The translations under genes and the position numbers were made by a program. Below the pieces are notes generated by a model, which saw only the letters and a list, made by a program, of their open reading frames with translations, had not been told where the DNA came from and did not search any database. Shown in pieces: positions 21,289-35,800 of a stretch of 64,000 nucleotides of DNA. Source of the stretch: Ptychodera flava (taxonomy: Eukaryota > Hemichordata > Enteropneusta > Ptychoderidae); assembly GCF_041260155.1 (NCBI RefSeq), contig NC_091936.1, positions 43,622,930-43,686,929 of the forward strand, given 5' to 3'. The number at the start of each line of letters is the position of its first letter. The first letter of the stretch is position 1.

Positions 21289-24200
21289 AAAGAATGGAAA
21301 AACATGTACTGGACTTGAAAGTCTATCCAATCAGGTAGATCAGCTGTCAGCAATTGTGAACGCAATGACATTAAACTTGATTTTTAATGTGAAATCACTG
21401 TCAAAATATTTTGTACTTGAAGAAACTTCAAAGATGTTGTTTGAATGAGTATTGTTGTGCTAATTGACCAAAATTTTCCGCTTTAAACATTGCAATGATG
21501 ATGGAAAATGAGTCAACCAATTACCAGTGGGGTGTGTTATTTTGAAAAGCGAGTAGATAATGCCATCAGAAATCAGGGTAATACAGTCAAATTTTCAATT
21601 CATAAAATTGAAATATTACTGAAATTGTTCCATGGCCAGAGTAATTCCATAGACTCTGACAAAGTCAGCGATAGTAGTTCTTGTTATTTGGAGGACTTGA
21701 GAACAGGGAACTTGTGCCCATTGAAGTTCACCATTAAGAAACATATATGTATTGTTATCTGTAGATTATCCCTAAACAATGCACTTTATGTCTGTGTTGT
21801 TGTAGCTGTATGACATTAACACTACTAGATTGATATCAGTGTGTATTGGTGAACACTGAGCACAACAAAGCATATTGCATTGCTTCTTGACTGTTGGATC
21901 AACACTGTCTTTTCCTTGTAAGTGTAAGCAACCTGTGATAGCACTGAGCTATAGGTGATTTAAAGGGCGCCACCAAGAGCCCAGAATTGTGTTACTTTTG
22001 TTGTGGTGAGAGCTTAGTACTTCAGTATGAGATAAGTTTATGTTTGCTTACCCCTTATGGCTAACAGGGTTGCTGCAGGAATTTTATTATCATTGTATTG
22101 TCTTTGTATCTGTGTGGGTCTCCCATATCTCTTTAATCAATAGGTCAGTCACGTTTCAAGATTAAGAAGACATGAGCCAGAAAAAATGTCGCATTGTAAA
22201 TTTTTCACTGAAGTGGTTACTTGATAATCCATTTACAGATTATTCAATTATTGATAAGAGGAAAATCAAAGTGATATGATCAGTACTTTGTTTTGATGAG
22301 ATCTACTTTATTTTGATGAGATCTACCGGAAAGCTTGGCACAGCTGCTTGGCATAATGTAATATATAGAGGTGGCATTGAAGCTGAATAGTCACAGGTAA
22401 CAGAGTGTTATTTCAGAGACTTTGCCAGCATCAAAATTGAAAAGCAAAAAACTTTTAAATCAAACTTTTCATAACAAAGTGGATGATGACAAAATAGCAG
22501 GTTCATAATAATTTTTTGTTCTTTGTGTGTAAAATGAAAACTGACACAAGAAAACTAATAGTAACCATACTTCTTACATCGTATCAAGTAGGGGTGTGAA
22601 CTAACTGATGTAACAGCCAAACAATTGCCTGGTATCACCATGGCAACAGTATTCATGGAGATTGCTGGGAAATGTTAAACTGTGGAGTGGCAACAAACCC
22701 ATTTATTTAGGAAACAGGACCCCCTTCCTCTCTCCTCCAAGTACAGGAGATGTGACGATTCTGCCTTGCAAATCACAACTCTTGATTGCTTCAGAGTCTG
22801 TTGGTATTGCAGTCAATGGAGTAGGTTCAAACCTTATAATTCAATGTATTTAAAGACTGATTACAAATAGCAGGGTTTTGAAGGCCTGTGTGTAACATTG
22901 ACTGAAAATTGTTCTGGGGAACAAACAGGGATTTAAAACATTTCTCACAGTAAAACAAATGTTGATTTTGCTTTCCAAAAAAGTAGATACTAAAGTGTCA
23001 TACAAATATGTCTGACACAAAGAAATAAAATAAATGTGCAATACACTGTAATTTTTTTTTAGAAATAACTTCTGTATTTTATTTTTTTGACATAGGTTGA
23101 ATAAATAATTTTGACGCCTACAAAACCAGTGTGATTTTTTTTTTGTGCTATAAGTAAGATAATGACATTGTACAACTATGCAAGCAAAGATTTTACAGAG
23201 GTGCTGATTGTGTAACTTACAATTGGCACAGTTTTTAAAATTGCAACAAAAAAAGACTAAAAATCAGTGCCCGTCACACCTTGCATCGTGTACAGACAGA
23301 AAAAATGACATTTTTTCCACTTTTGGAAATAAAAACTGAGAATAATTACACCAACAGAAATAGCAAGTCAAGGCTACAGCATTTTGTGTTTGGTTCCAAC
23401 ACCAGCATTACTCGTCTTTGTCAAAAACTTTTTCTGACAAGAATCTAGATTGTGTGATGATTTACCTGCACTTCAAGCTAGGTTATGACAAATCTTCTAT
23501 TTTGTATTTACATGTATCGACCTTTATTGAAAAAAAATATTTAAAAAAAATGCATGTAGAAAATGTAATTTTCAAACTGTAGCCGTATCCTCTAACCCTA
23601 GACCTCAACTATGTATAAAATGTTGCACAACAGAAATTGACTGTATTCATACTGTACACCTACTCCAAGAAATAAATAGAAAACGTAATAAATATGACAT
23701 ATAAATATTCTGTGATTTTACAAGAAAAATTAATACTGTACACAGACAAAAAAACAACTTGATCAACTACGCAAAAAGGAACTTCTTTACATCTAAAGAT
23801 CTCGTTCTTTATTATCTGCAATTCATAGTGAAATTTTTTTGGATTTATTGTAAGTTTTTAAACTTAATTAAAAGTACAAAGCTTCAAAAGCAAAGACACA
23901 AGTCTCAATGACAGTAGAAAGAATAATGACTGGCGCAATGTCAAGAATTACCCAAATTTTAAAGTGCTTGCACTGTTGTTTGAATTCACATGAGAATGTT
24001 TTTGTTAAAGAAATTACTGACACATAGCTGCCCTTGATGGACGTAGAAAATGTAGCTATCTATGCCTTAGTAGATGCAGTACACCTCTGTTTCAATTTCT
24101 AAAAGGAAAGTGATCAGTCGTTTCAGAAACCCGGGATGAAAGTAATAGATTCACGCAGTCATACTGGTATTCACTGCTTGAATCAAATGCGAAAACATCA

Positions 24201-24714
24201 CAATTTGTCAATCTGTTTTCTTTGCTTGCTGACTGGAATGAAAGCTAACAGTATTACATATGAAGCTATATTGGCAAGTGTGAAGTTCAGAGGTCATCGT
24301 CATAGATACCACACCTGACAACCCGTTCCAAGAAAGCACATCTGTTGCCAGCTGTGACGTATATGAATGAATTGCAACCCATGATATTTTGGTGAGAAAA
24401 TTTTAATTTTCTGCTTTCCTGTTGTCTACCAAGGTTCTCGGAAAAAAATACCGGTATCCCCTAGGGTTGTAATTGTCTAGAAAGATTTAACTACATTTTT
24501 GCAAGACCAGACTGTCGACACTGGATTGTGCCATTTTGCAATTGTTTCACATATTTGCCTGTGAGAAATTGGTGTGGTTGGCTGCTTAGGTTGTGGGGTA
24601 AAACCACTGAATTCATTTTCATAGATGCCGAGTTTCAGATGGCTGTTAGTGCAACATGGATATCTAGATTGATATCAATGTCACAGGGAATTGCAGATAC
24701 ATGTAGATATCAGA
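21289..24714 (+). other. EAF 3' UTR and downstream spacer
   Basis: The first canonical AATAAA I see on the plus strand after the stop is at 23024-23029, which would imply a long 3' UTR; an earlier variant signal is also possible. The sequence is AT-rich with several poly(A)/poly(T) runs. I see no coding family in it. Confidence 0.5.
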
Positions 24715-25795
24715 GCTATAGTGAGTTGTAGTGAGTGCATCAGTGAGGTGTAGATGGAGCTCAGTGCTTGTGAATTGTAGATGAATATTTGTGCTACATA
24801 GAGTTACAGACAGACTAGTGCTACAGTGGTTTGTCAATGGGCTAGTACTATAGTATGTTGTGGATGGATATGAGTGTTATATTAAGTTGTACATGGACAT
24901 TAGTGCTACATGGAATTATAGATGGATATCAGTGCTATAGTGATTTGTCAATGGATATTAGTGCTATAGGGTAGTGAGTTGTAAATGGATATTAGTGCTA
25001 TAGTGAGTTGTGAATGTATATTACTGCTAACACCGAGTTGTAGATGGATATTAGTGCTATAGTGAGTTGTAGATGGATATTAGTGCTACAGTGAGTTGTA
25101 GATGGATATTAGTGCTAACACTGAGTTGTAGATGGATATTAGTGCTAATTCAGAGTTGTACATGGATATTAAAGTTGCATGGAATTGAAGATGGATATCA
25201 GTACTACACTGAGTTGTAAATGGATATATTAGTGCTACATGGACTTGTAGATGGACTTGTGTTACAATGAGATGTAGATGCTTATTAGTGCTATAGTGAG
25301 TTGTAGATGGATATCAGTGCTACACTGAGTTGTTAATGGATATATTAGTGCTACATGGAATTGTAGATGGACTAGTGTTACAATGAGATGTAGATGCTTA
25401 TTAGTGCTATAGTGAGTTGTAGATGGATATCAGTACTTCACTGAGTTGTAAATGGATATATTAGTGCTACATGGAATTGTAGATGGACTAGTGTTACAAT
25501 GAGATGTAGATGCTCATTAGTGCTATAGTGAGTTGTAGATGGATATCATTGCTACACTGAGTTGTAAATGGATATATTAGTGTTACATGGAATTGTAGAT
25601 GGACTAGTGTTACAATGAGATGTAGATGCTTATTAGTGCTATAGTGAGTTGTAGATGGATATCAGTACTACACTGAGTTGTAAATGGATATATTAGTGCT
25701 ACATGGAATTGTAGATGGACTAGTGTTACAATGAGATGTAGATGCTCATTAGTGCTATAGTGAGTTGTAGATGGATATCAGTGCTACACCGAGTC
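24715..25795. repeat. 29-bp minisatellite with 116-bp higher-order units
   Basis: The left part is imperfect 29-bp units of the type TAGATGGATATTAGTGCTAT then AGTGAGTTG. From about 25218 the units form a 116-bp super-unit (four monomers). The landmark TATATTAGTGCTACATGG recurs at about 25341, 25457, 25573 and 25689, exactly 116 bp apart. It lies between the EAF and KCNH 3' ends. Confidence 0.93.
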
Positions 25796-27350
25796 TACAT
25801 ATATAAAGTATTCTGTACCAAGTCAAATATAAATTTTAGTGCTTGACTTAGTATAGTAGTCGGCGATCTTTACACTAAATCATTCTCTGTAATGGATTTT
25901 TCTGGTTTGATACTTCAGTAACAGTCTATGAAATATTTATGTAGAAAAGACTTCTCATATTTCTTGACTGGAAAAGTATTAACTGAAGAGCATTATTTTT
26001 TCAATATGGCATGACAACTTTGAAAAAATGCTACCTGTTACTGATCCGTCTGAGGTACCGTAAACTTGGCAATGCCGAGGGGAGGGCTCAGTCGTCTGAC
26101 TTTAAGATACCAATTATAAAATCTTGAACTTCAGAAATTTGATTGCAGTGAAATCAAAATACAAAATCCAATTTCAGCAAATATTGCCCCATTTTAACAC
26201 TCTCAAATTGCACCATCCTTCCTCTATTTCTCCTTTAGGCTTGTATTTTTGTAATACTGTGAAATTCGAAAAATATCCTACTAAATTACTCATGGAATGA
26301 TCGCTGTGGGGAAGCTAGCAACTTATTTACAAGCATCTGGTCTCACATTACTACGCATGCGATATTTACATAACGTCTAAAATTGGAAAATCACAGGGGA
26401 AAGAAATGGCAGAGGGTTAATCAGACATTGAGTTTTAAGTTAAATATACACCCTAAAGTTTTTGATGGAGCATAACTATATAATTATAGCTTACCAATAT
26501 ACAACTGCAAGCACTTATTAATATGTACAATTCAACACAATTCAAAATACATCCTGACACACCGTTTGGTGACTGTGCACTGCTTTTATGTTTTAATCCC
26601 TTCACCCCTCCACCCCTATTTCTAGCAGAATGGAATAATCCCACCTGACCAATAACATCATAATTGTACTCATGCTACTGGCCATGGCTATACCCATCTA
26701 CTCTACAACTACATTCTACAATTTCTTGTAGAAAAAATGTGAAAACTGCATCTACTATTTCTCATACTGACCCTCAGGAGTCATTTTTGAAATTGCCCTA
26801 TGCTGCAGTAAAACCTGCAAATGTGTTTGTGCAAGTCACAATATCAACAGAAGCTTCCTTTCAAGTAAAACGCTTCAAAAAAGTTCTTGCAAATTAAAGT
26901 TTGTATAGAATTTTTCCCTCACAAGGTTGTAGACACATTGTCCATTGACAAGATGAGAAGTGACCTAAACTCATAATTTAACCTGTTCCCCTCAGTTTCG
27001 TGGAAACAGATCCACACTCACCATTGATAGCCATGGGTTTGACCATGGTGGTGAAAGGGTTAATATTTCAAGCTAATTATCTGCTACTTCACAAGATTTA
27101 TTACCTAATGTAAATCTACCCTGAAATTTATTCATTATTTATTTGTAATGTTTTTTTCCAAATACTGCATCAGATATTTTGTGTCAACTATATACTTTGC
27201 ACACTGGCAATTGGAAATTGGTTTTACCTTATTTTACATTCCTATGAACTTTGAGAAACCCATCAAGACTTTTTGTCCATTATTTTTGGAAACTTAAAGT
27301 TTGCATTTTTCTTTTTAATAAGGAATCACCAATTTCTTATATCTCAAGAT
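25796..27350. other. Intergenic spacer
   Basis: No gene or array is seen. A family-1 element lies at 26980-27063. The remainder is AT-rich unique-looking DNA. Confidence 0.6.
26980..27063 (-). mobile_element. Family-1 short inverted-repeat element (copy c)
   Basis: AACCTGTTCCCCTCAGTTTC, ACACTCACCATTGATAGCCA, GGGTTTGACCATGG and TGGTGAAAGGGTTAAT give the family-1 order in the orientation opposite to the EAF intron copy. Confidence 0.75.
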
Positions 27351-28090
27351 GTCTCTGTGTGACAAGAAATTCAACATACCCTATCTGTGTCACACGGTGT
27401 GACAAGAAATTCAATGTACCCTATCTGTGTCACTGTGTGACAAGAAATTCAATGTGCCTTATCTGTCTCACTGACAAGAAATTCAACGTACCCTGTGTCA
27501 CACTGTGACAAGAAATTCAACGTACCCCATCTGTGTCACACTGTGACAAGAAAATCAATGTACCCTCTGTCTCACTGTGACGAGAAATTCCACGTGCCCT
27601 GTGTCACACTGTGTGACAAGAAATTCAACGTGTCCTGTCACTGTGTGACAAGAAATTCAATGTACCCTATCTGTGTCATTGTGTGACAAGAAATTCAATT
27701 TGCCTTATCTGTCTCACTGACAAGAAATTCAACGTACCCTGTGTCACACTGTGACAAGAAATTCAATGTACCCTGTCTCACTGTGAGGAGAAATTCCACG
27801 TGCCCTGTGTTACACTGTGTGACAAGAAATTCAATGTACCCTATCTGTGTCACTGTGTGATAAGAAATTCAATGTGTCCGATCTCTCTGTCACACTGTGT
27901 GATAGGAAAATAGATGTACCATGTATCACAGTGTGACAAGAAATTCAACATACCCTATCTGTGTCATACTATGTGACAAGAAATTCAATGTGCCCTATCT
28001 CTGTGTCTCACTGTATGACAAGAAATTCAATGTACCCTATCTCTGTGTCACACTGTGTGACAAGAAAGTCAATGTGCCCTATCTCTATGG
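27351..28090. repeat. Irregular minisatellite of about 38 bp, roughly 20 units
   Basis: Units contain GTGACAAGAAATTCAATGTA, CCCTATCTGTGTCAC and CTGT, with length changes from about 26 to 40 bp. It lies in the tail-to-tail intergenic region. The open frames it creates are by-products. Confidence 0.92.
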
Positions 28091-28776
28091 CTCAATCATA
28101 TTCATTCATTCAGCTCCTTTCCAAATTTGTTTCTTGGAATCGTCAAGTGTATTCTGTGCTTTAGCAAAAATTACAGAATTGCTCTTTGTCCAGAAGGTTG
28201 AGTTTCCATGGAAACCAATAATTTGGTTTGGACTCATTTTTGTGATTTTGGCAATATAAATCAAACCCCTAAACTATTACAATATAAGGTGTAGATTTTG
28301 AATACTGTGCTGTAGTCTGCCATGGAATAATCAAGTTTTTGTTTTTATTATTCATTCACCAATTTTTTTTATTTATTTTTTTGTCAATTTTCAATATGCT
28401 AGAATTATAAATGATAATCATTATCAAGTGTTATGAAAGGAACAAATTTGACAAAGAACCCTCATACATACCATGACACACTCACACATAGACATAGAGT
28501 TACACAGACAAAGGCACATAGTTTTTCTTGGCAGAATTTTCTTTGGCAAGGTGACTTCATTTGTAGGTTTCAACAACAATATGAATTTTCACCCCTCCAT
28601 TCATCATTATTTGATATTACCTATTATTCTTTCTTAATGGTAGAAAACAATTGACTTAATTTCACACAGAATATGGCAAAAATAAAAAAATGCTCATACT
28701 TTTAATGTTCCTCTTAGCTATTAAAGATGATGCAGAGCTGTTGCTACAAGTGTTGATGGCCAGTTTGAACTGAATT
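28091..28776 (-). other. KCNH 3' UTR and downstream region
   Basis: On the minus strand AATAAA occurs at 28372-28377 and again at 28368-28373 and 28344-28349, about 400 nt past the channel stop. These are plausible poly(A) signals. No coding sequence is seen. Confidence 0.5.
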
Positions 28777-29864
28777 TCAAACATCTGTGTTCCTCATCAA
28801 TGGTTTCCTCTTGAAGAGTAACTTTGGAGGATGCTGGGAATGAGACTGCGCATTTGGATCCATTGGTTGCCATGGCGATTCCAAGGACATTTCCTGAGCT
28901 GGATGTGTTAATGTAGGAGCAGAATACTGAGAGACAAGGGGATGCTTTGCATCAGGTGCTAGTGACCTTTGACCTGAACTGTCAAACCCTGCATCGAACG
29001 ATCTGCTGGAGGTGATTGGTGGCCCGGCCAATAGGTGCGCTCTGTCTGTATCTGATTGTTCCTGTTCAGATGGGGGCGATGACAAGTCGTTGACTGCTTG
29101 CTGCTCAATCACAGCAGGAGATCTTACAAGTCTCAGGCTTGGTGCCCGTCCGCCTTGCATCGCTCCAACATCTATACTGGCTGACTTGAGAATACCCTGT
29201 GGCCGATCTTTTTGATGTGTTGGACTCGTACTGTCATGCTTTCTCTGATCTGGAGCTGGTAAAGTCTGTGCTGATGTTGGTATTGCTGTGTCTGTGCTAG
29301 CACCTCTGTCTCCCCCAACCTGCTCAGAACTCTGTTTTTGCAACTGTTCGTAGTGACTGGGTTCCAGCAGTGGTTTTGGCCATGACATGCCTATGCCGGC
29401 ATGCTCACTTTGCAGTGATTGGTTCGTAGGGTGTGGCCTTGGGCGAAGCCTCGTTGGTAAACTTGGTTTGGCTTGTTTCGTTCTGTAGGAGAGTAGCTGA
29501 GGGGGCGAGGCATATGTGTTCTGCTGTCTCTTCAGCAGATCCAACACCGCCGCGATATCCGAGTTCATTTTGGTTTCCAAGCGGTTCAAGTGCTTGTGCA
29601 AATCGTCCAGTCGTTTCTCTATATCGGGATTGGACACAAAGCTACTGACGTCTTCCACCACAACATTGGCTTGATGTTGATCCTCCTGTAGAGAGCTACC
29701 ACGTGACATGTTGATAGGTGCTGATGTACTCTTAGGAACAGATGGCTTGGCTGAATAATGCCGGGCTTTTCGTTTCAGTAAGGGTGATGACTCTGGGCTG
29801 TGATGTCTACTACCTGATGTACCGGACACTGCACTCACAATGGCATTCACTCCTGACAAAGCAT
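28777..29864 (-). CDS. KCNH last exon with C-terminal coiled coil
   Basis: 1088 nt after the acceptor TTGCAACAG, ending in a stop at 28777-28779. It begins [16 protein letters not shown] heptad-like block near the start contains [20 protein letters not shown] and [10 protein letters not shown], equivalent to the Erg tetramerising coiled coil. The rest is a long Ser/Pro/Gln-rich tail. GC content is clearly higher than in the flanking DNA. Confidence 0.94.
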
Positions 29865-32800
29865 CTGTTGCAAAATTAGAGAATGAAATCGAAATTTTGA
29901 GAATTCACATCTTTTCATCATTTACCATTTACCATTTTTTTGTTTCTGCTACTTGTTGACTGCTGTCGTTGTTTATCCTTTTTAAATTTGAACTGTATCA
30001 AAATGCATGGAAAAATAAACAGGAAACATACTACATGTAAATAAGAATAAAATAAACAAACAAATAAATAAACATATTCTACATGTATTGTGAATAATGA
30101 TGCCAAGTTGTAAGCATGGTTTTTCAATTTTACATCACTTGGAATAATCTTCATGAATAAGAAACAAGAATGTTTTTTTCTTTGACAATTGTAAATGCAA
30201 ATGAGATTGTTTTCCCATCTCATAACTTTGAGGTAATAATCTCAAATTATATGGTTAAAAGCAAATTCACGTAATCTGAAATCTGAAGTATGTTAAATAT
30301 ATAATCTTCAGGGAGAGACAATTTAGATTAGCTATTACATGTTTATGCTATGCTGCCTATAGGCTCAATTCAAAACTTCTGGAGAAGATGTTTTCACTGA
30401 CTTGTTCCGGTGAAAATCAAGCATTGAAGTTTTTCCAATGGCATTACTACATGCCATAAAGGGGCAATTTGAAATGTCAAATACAGGTAAATTTTTTTGT
30501 AATTTGTTTCTGTAGTACCAAAATTTGGGTTATATTGTACCACACACATACACACACACTCATGTACACTTGACTCAACAATCTTAATGAAAACATGTTC
30601 AGACTATGTGATAAGAAATAATCTAAGAAAACGACGTACCCATGCATATTTGAATGTTCAAACTAATCTACCACTTTGGCGATCACTCTCTGCAACACAA
30701 ACATGGCACACAGAAAACCACTACTCACATATGGCACACAGAAAACCACTACTCAAATATGGCACACTGAAAACCACTACTCACACATGGCACACAGAGG
30801 AAACCACTACTCACATATGACACACAGAAAACCACTACACTCATATGGCACACACAAAGCCACTGTTCACATGTGGCACATAGAAAACCGCTGCTCACAT
30901 ATGGCACACAGAAAACCACTACTCACATATGGCACACAGAGAAAACCACTACTCACACATGGCACACAGAAAACCACTTCTCACTAACCAAACACCTCTG
31001 CTTCATAGAACTTCTGATAATACATATAACAATTCTCAAAATGAAACCTGTGTCTTTGGCTCTTGGTTTGAAATGACAGAGAATCATGGATAAAAACAAG
31101 AATTTTGTGTTGTTGGAAATCTCAATAGAATAGTAGGAAGCTTTTATGCTCACGTAATATGTCCACAGACATCTCAAAGGAAACAAAATTATTACTTCCC
31201 TTTGCCTTTGCACACCACAATTTCTCCCTGTACTGATAAATGACTTGTACCTTCACTCATAAATCTCTAAAACTTGTTCACAGCAGATGGACAGATATGA
31301 ACTGACCTTCTACAAGTGAGTATTCCCAAGAACCAAGACAAATGGTTTTCAAAAAGTAAAAATAAATGGTTAGTATTTTAAGAAATCTATGTAGGAAGGT
31401 TCAGAACCAGGTGGCAATCCCATGCAGCGTATCTTTCTTTGTTATTGTATTAGAGAGAAAAAATTGAAAGAAATTAATCTACCACAAACAGTATCCAGTG
31501 CAGTTAGATTTGAGCTATGTTCTGCTCTTTACAGAAGATTTTAGTCAGTTCAGCTTGAGTAGAGTGATAGTCAAGGCATTGCCAGACCAGAAGGTTGTTA
31601 ACTTTGTGAGTTCACAAGTCATGCAAGTGGTCAGTGAGAAATGAAACTCACTGAGTAGTGTAGGGTGGTGGTAATGCAAGCAATTATGGGTTGTTCAGTG
31701 ACTTAACACTTTGGTAAATTTGTTTAGCAGTTAAAAGCTGATAAAAAGAAAAAAATCATTCAAAATTGTTTAAAATGAAGGAAGGGTTTTAAAAATGTCA
31801 CAAAACCAAATCACATGGAAACATTGAGATGCTATTAAGATTTCAGCTTTAGTCGATAGAATAGATAAAAGTTATGCCAAGTTTTTAATTAATTGTGTAA
31901 ATAAAAAGATTTCCATTCTTACATGGATTTCTGAAGACAGAAGGAAAAGTGCACACTTCATTAGAATTTGTGTGGAATTCTGCTGAATTCACTTGTCATA
32001 TGTGATTCAAGTTCATTCCTTTTTTTTCACTTTCAGCATGTGTCTCTCTATGAGCATGTGATCTGACTCAGCTGACAGGGGAGTGATAGGTTGCATGCAA
32101 ATACATTATTACATGACTTGTGTGTGATATAATGCGTTGTTGCATGGATCCAAGTCTCTGCAGCAGGTTTGCATGCAGAGTGAGGAAATGTGATGGAGAA
32201 ATTATGCTTGCAGGTTACGTCATGACAAATTTGAACCAAGTGAAACAAGACAGCATATTATGTTGATGGAAAATCTTGATAATTTTTTTAAGGAGAGATG
32301 GAAATGGCACATTTGCTGTGTAGATTTTCTGGCCTGGCCATGTGACTGTTAGTGGATTCCATGCAGGAGGGGTTAAAGGTTATAGAGCTAATGGAATGAC
32401 TCCATGATTGTTGGACTATAGTTTTTTATTCCAATCTGCTGCTAGGAAGCATATGGTAGAGACCTTCTTACCATCAAAGGATGATTTCTGAGCATAGCTA
32501 CCTGCTATGGCTTGAAAAGCACCTGATTTATGCTTGTCACGTTGTTCTTGTTGATTGCTTTGGGCATGCACTGGCCGGCTTAATTCCGGTGCTGGAGTTA
32601 CATCTCTGCCTGCCATCTCCGGGGAAAATTCTAAGATCCCAGTTCCACTCTCCTGCTCTTCGCTTGAATCCATGGCTAAGCTGCGGTTTGCTTCACTGTT
32701 CATTCGCCGCATTGGTTTTGTCTTTTTTCTTGCCTTGTCCTTCTCTATAATCATAGAATACAGCACATATCAGATATCTGATTTTAAAACATTGAGCAAC

Positions 32801-35800
32801 TTCTCCTTTACAATCCTCGTTTACTGCTAGCTTATCAAAGCCCCAACCAGATAAAAAGTCCTGTATCTACAACTTCAACAGCTCACAGATGATGTATAAA
32901 TCATAACTCTTGACTAATTTCTCCATCTTTCTGGTAGAGTATGTTGTAGTCTAACTATGAAGTAAATATGACTGCAACTTGAACACATGTAGATTTTTTT
33001 CCACTGAAATCACTCTGCTGTAGACTCCTTTAACAGACTGGAAACTGGATTAGATCATCAGACTACCGGTAGACTAGAAATTAATCCTGTCTTAAATATA
33101 TTCACCGTTATTGTTTTCCTTCATAGTACCTCTACGATAGATTGATCTCCTGGTTTTACGTCGTCTTCCTTGATATCCATAATCATCTTCAGAATCGCTG
33201 ACTGGCACAGTTATCATTTCATCCTGTATGGCAAAAATTCCACAACAATAATTTTCACAAATTATATTCGATAAAACGTGACGAGTTTCATGATAGATAT
33301 TATTAGCTGAATTCTGTTAATGTCAATATGCTTAAGCGTGTAGAACAAGAAACTGTTGACATTAAAACAAAATATTGAAAAAATCATCGAGAGTTACAGC
33401 TACTGGCCCTTCAGGTCTCACTGAAATATCGACTAATTTGCAGCTTGTATATTGGCATACTTACATCACGAATATCAAATGTGACCTCTAAATTTGCGGT
33501 AAAATGCTCAGAAAATTCTGGGTACATATCCAACACTTCAAGCAAATCTTCTCGTAGGATTTTATGTAAATCGCAGTAAGTTAATGCCCGCACATTGCAC
33601 TTAGACTTGCCAACTGTCTCGTGTTTGCAGAAGTTCTCACCAAAGACATCGTCTTTACCTGTTCGGGAAAAATGTGAAATTTTGTTTTGTGAGTATTTTC
33701 GCCCACGTGGATGAACAATTTAGCAGTCCTCATTGTCGTCATCATCATCATCATTATCATCATCATCATCATTGTAATCATCATCGTCATCATCATCATC
33801 ATCATCATAGTCATCATCATCATCATTATCATCATCATTGTAATCATCATCGTCATCATCATCATCATCATCATTGTAATCATCATCATCATCATCATCT
33901 ACCATAAATCAGTATTATCATTGTTGTCATTTTAGTAAAGATCATAATTGTCATTTCATTATCATAATAATATCATCATTATCTGACCATTTGGCCAAAG
34001 TAGGTCAATCATTGGTTTTACACCCCTGTATACACATAGGTTTTTGGATTTTCAAGGAAAAATACTTGAACTTTGCTTGCATAGTTTACCATGGTTGAGA
34101 GTGTTCTATTGCAAATTTACACAATGACATTTACAAAGCGATAATCTACAATCTTGTGACAGTTATCTTGGAACCAGTGAAGCAGTGGTTACGTAAAACA
34201 GTATCTCCAGGATAGCAACAAGTAGTTACTGGAATGTGCAACTTGTATGAGAAAACTGTCAAATAAAGACAAATGGATGTTTTTTAATCTCATACCAGCC
34301 TATCCTTTGAGAGGGCATAAAACAAAGTATATATTCACTTTGGCCTTACATAATATTTCAGGGTAAAATATTCCCTAAAGAAGAAAAAAATCTCAGTACA
34401 ATGAGATTTTGATCTCTGCTTCACTTGGCTTGCATAATACCTTAATTTTTGCTATCATTTTGAAACTTGATGTATGTAATTGTTTTGTTTTTATTACGAA
34501 TGAACAAACCATCCTTACCTAGTATTGCCATTACAATATCATCTTTCAGTATTTCTATGGATCCCCTGGATATGAAATATATAGCTGTTAAAACATCCCC
34601 TTTGTGCACCAGGGTGTCGCCAGGGGGAGCGTGGGTGGTTTTGAATTTCATGGACAAAGCTCGCAGACACCCTGGGCTTGCATTTTTGAAGGCATGGCAG
34701 TTGTTGAGCAGGTTGCGATTCAGATGCAGACAGATATCTGCCTGTAGACATTCCGGGAATCCTTTCAGGACCTGCAGAGAATGGAAAAATCTAAATTACT
34801 GCGGCTGTCTCTCTCCCTCTCTTGCTCTGTATCTCTGCAGATTGGTACAAAATCATTCCTTATTTGTTTGCGCAATGCCTGTGGGAAGATTGACTGATTA
34901 GCCTTCAACAATTTGGTTTGGGGAATTTGTATTCAAATGGCTTATGAATTCACTAGATAGCACTGGATGCTATGCAGTACGCACACTGGTAATAGTGCAA
35001 GACTGAACTTCAATTAAACTAGTACCGGGGAAGGTTAGTGGTTGTGGCCAAGTGGTTCATGGTCTAATGATGTATCAAATTTTCTATATCAAAACAGCAA
35101 TTCAAAGGCAATTTCAGTACCTAGTGTTAGCAGGATGAATTTATACCTTCCTATGTGTATTCACAAGAGATTTTTTTGTTGCAGTCAGAAATAATTGCAG
35201 CCATGATATGTGATATGAATGTATATTTCTGAACACTGAGCTTGCAAACATTTGTATGATGGGAAACTATTATAGTTTTCCTTGGTTGTTGTAATATAAC
35301 ATGTTGTAAATATGTTACCAAGATGTAACTATGGGACCATGGATAAAAAAGAACATTTTCATGGCAAAAAACCCACAGAGATTGACTTCAAACCCTCTCC
35401 CCAAAATTCAATAAGTTGCTGAAATTAGTTGTTGCAAGTTTAAACAGCTGTCAGGTTTTCAATCAACCAATTTCGAAAGAAAAGTCTGAATAATACGACT
35501 TATACACGACACTCCATGATGCAACACTATAGCAGATAATCAGATAGAGAAATTATCAATATCTCTGAACAGAGCTACACCATAGATAGTTGAATACTGT
35601 CTATGGCAACACCTTCTCACCATAGACAGTATAGGGAAAGACCTCAACTATCTATAGCTAGCTACACCTCCTGAGTTTTGTTGGTCCTGTAAATGTTTTA
35701 CATGATCCACAGCTTTCAGGAATAAAGCACAGAAGATGCCGATATGACATGCAATGTCTATTACCTAGCTGCTCCATACCACTGGTATATTAAAATTGCT

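Noticed and set aside
33581..33935. Poly-Met, poly-His, poly-Ile and poly-Asp ORFs
   Set aside because: They are translations of an (ATC)n microsatellite in a channel intron.
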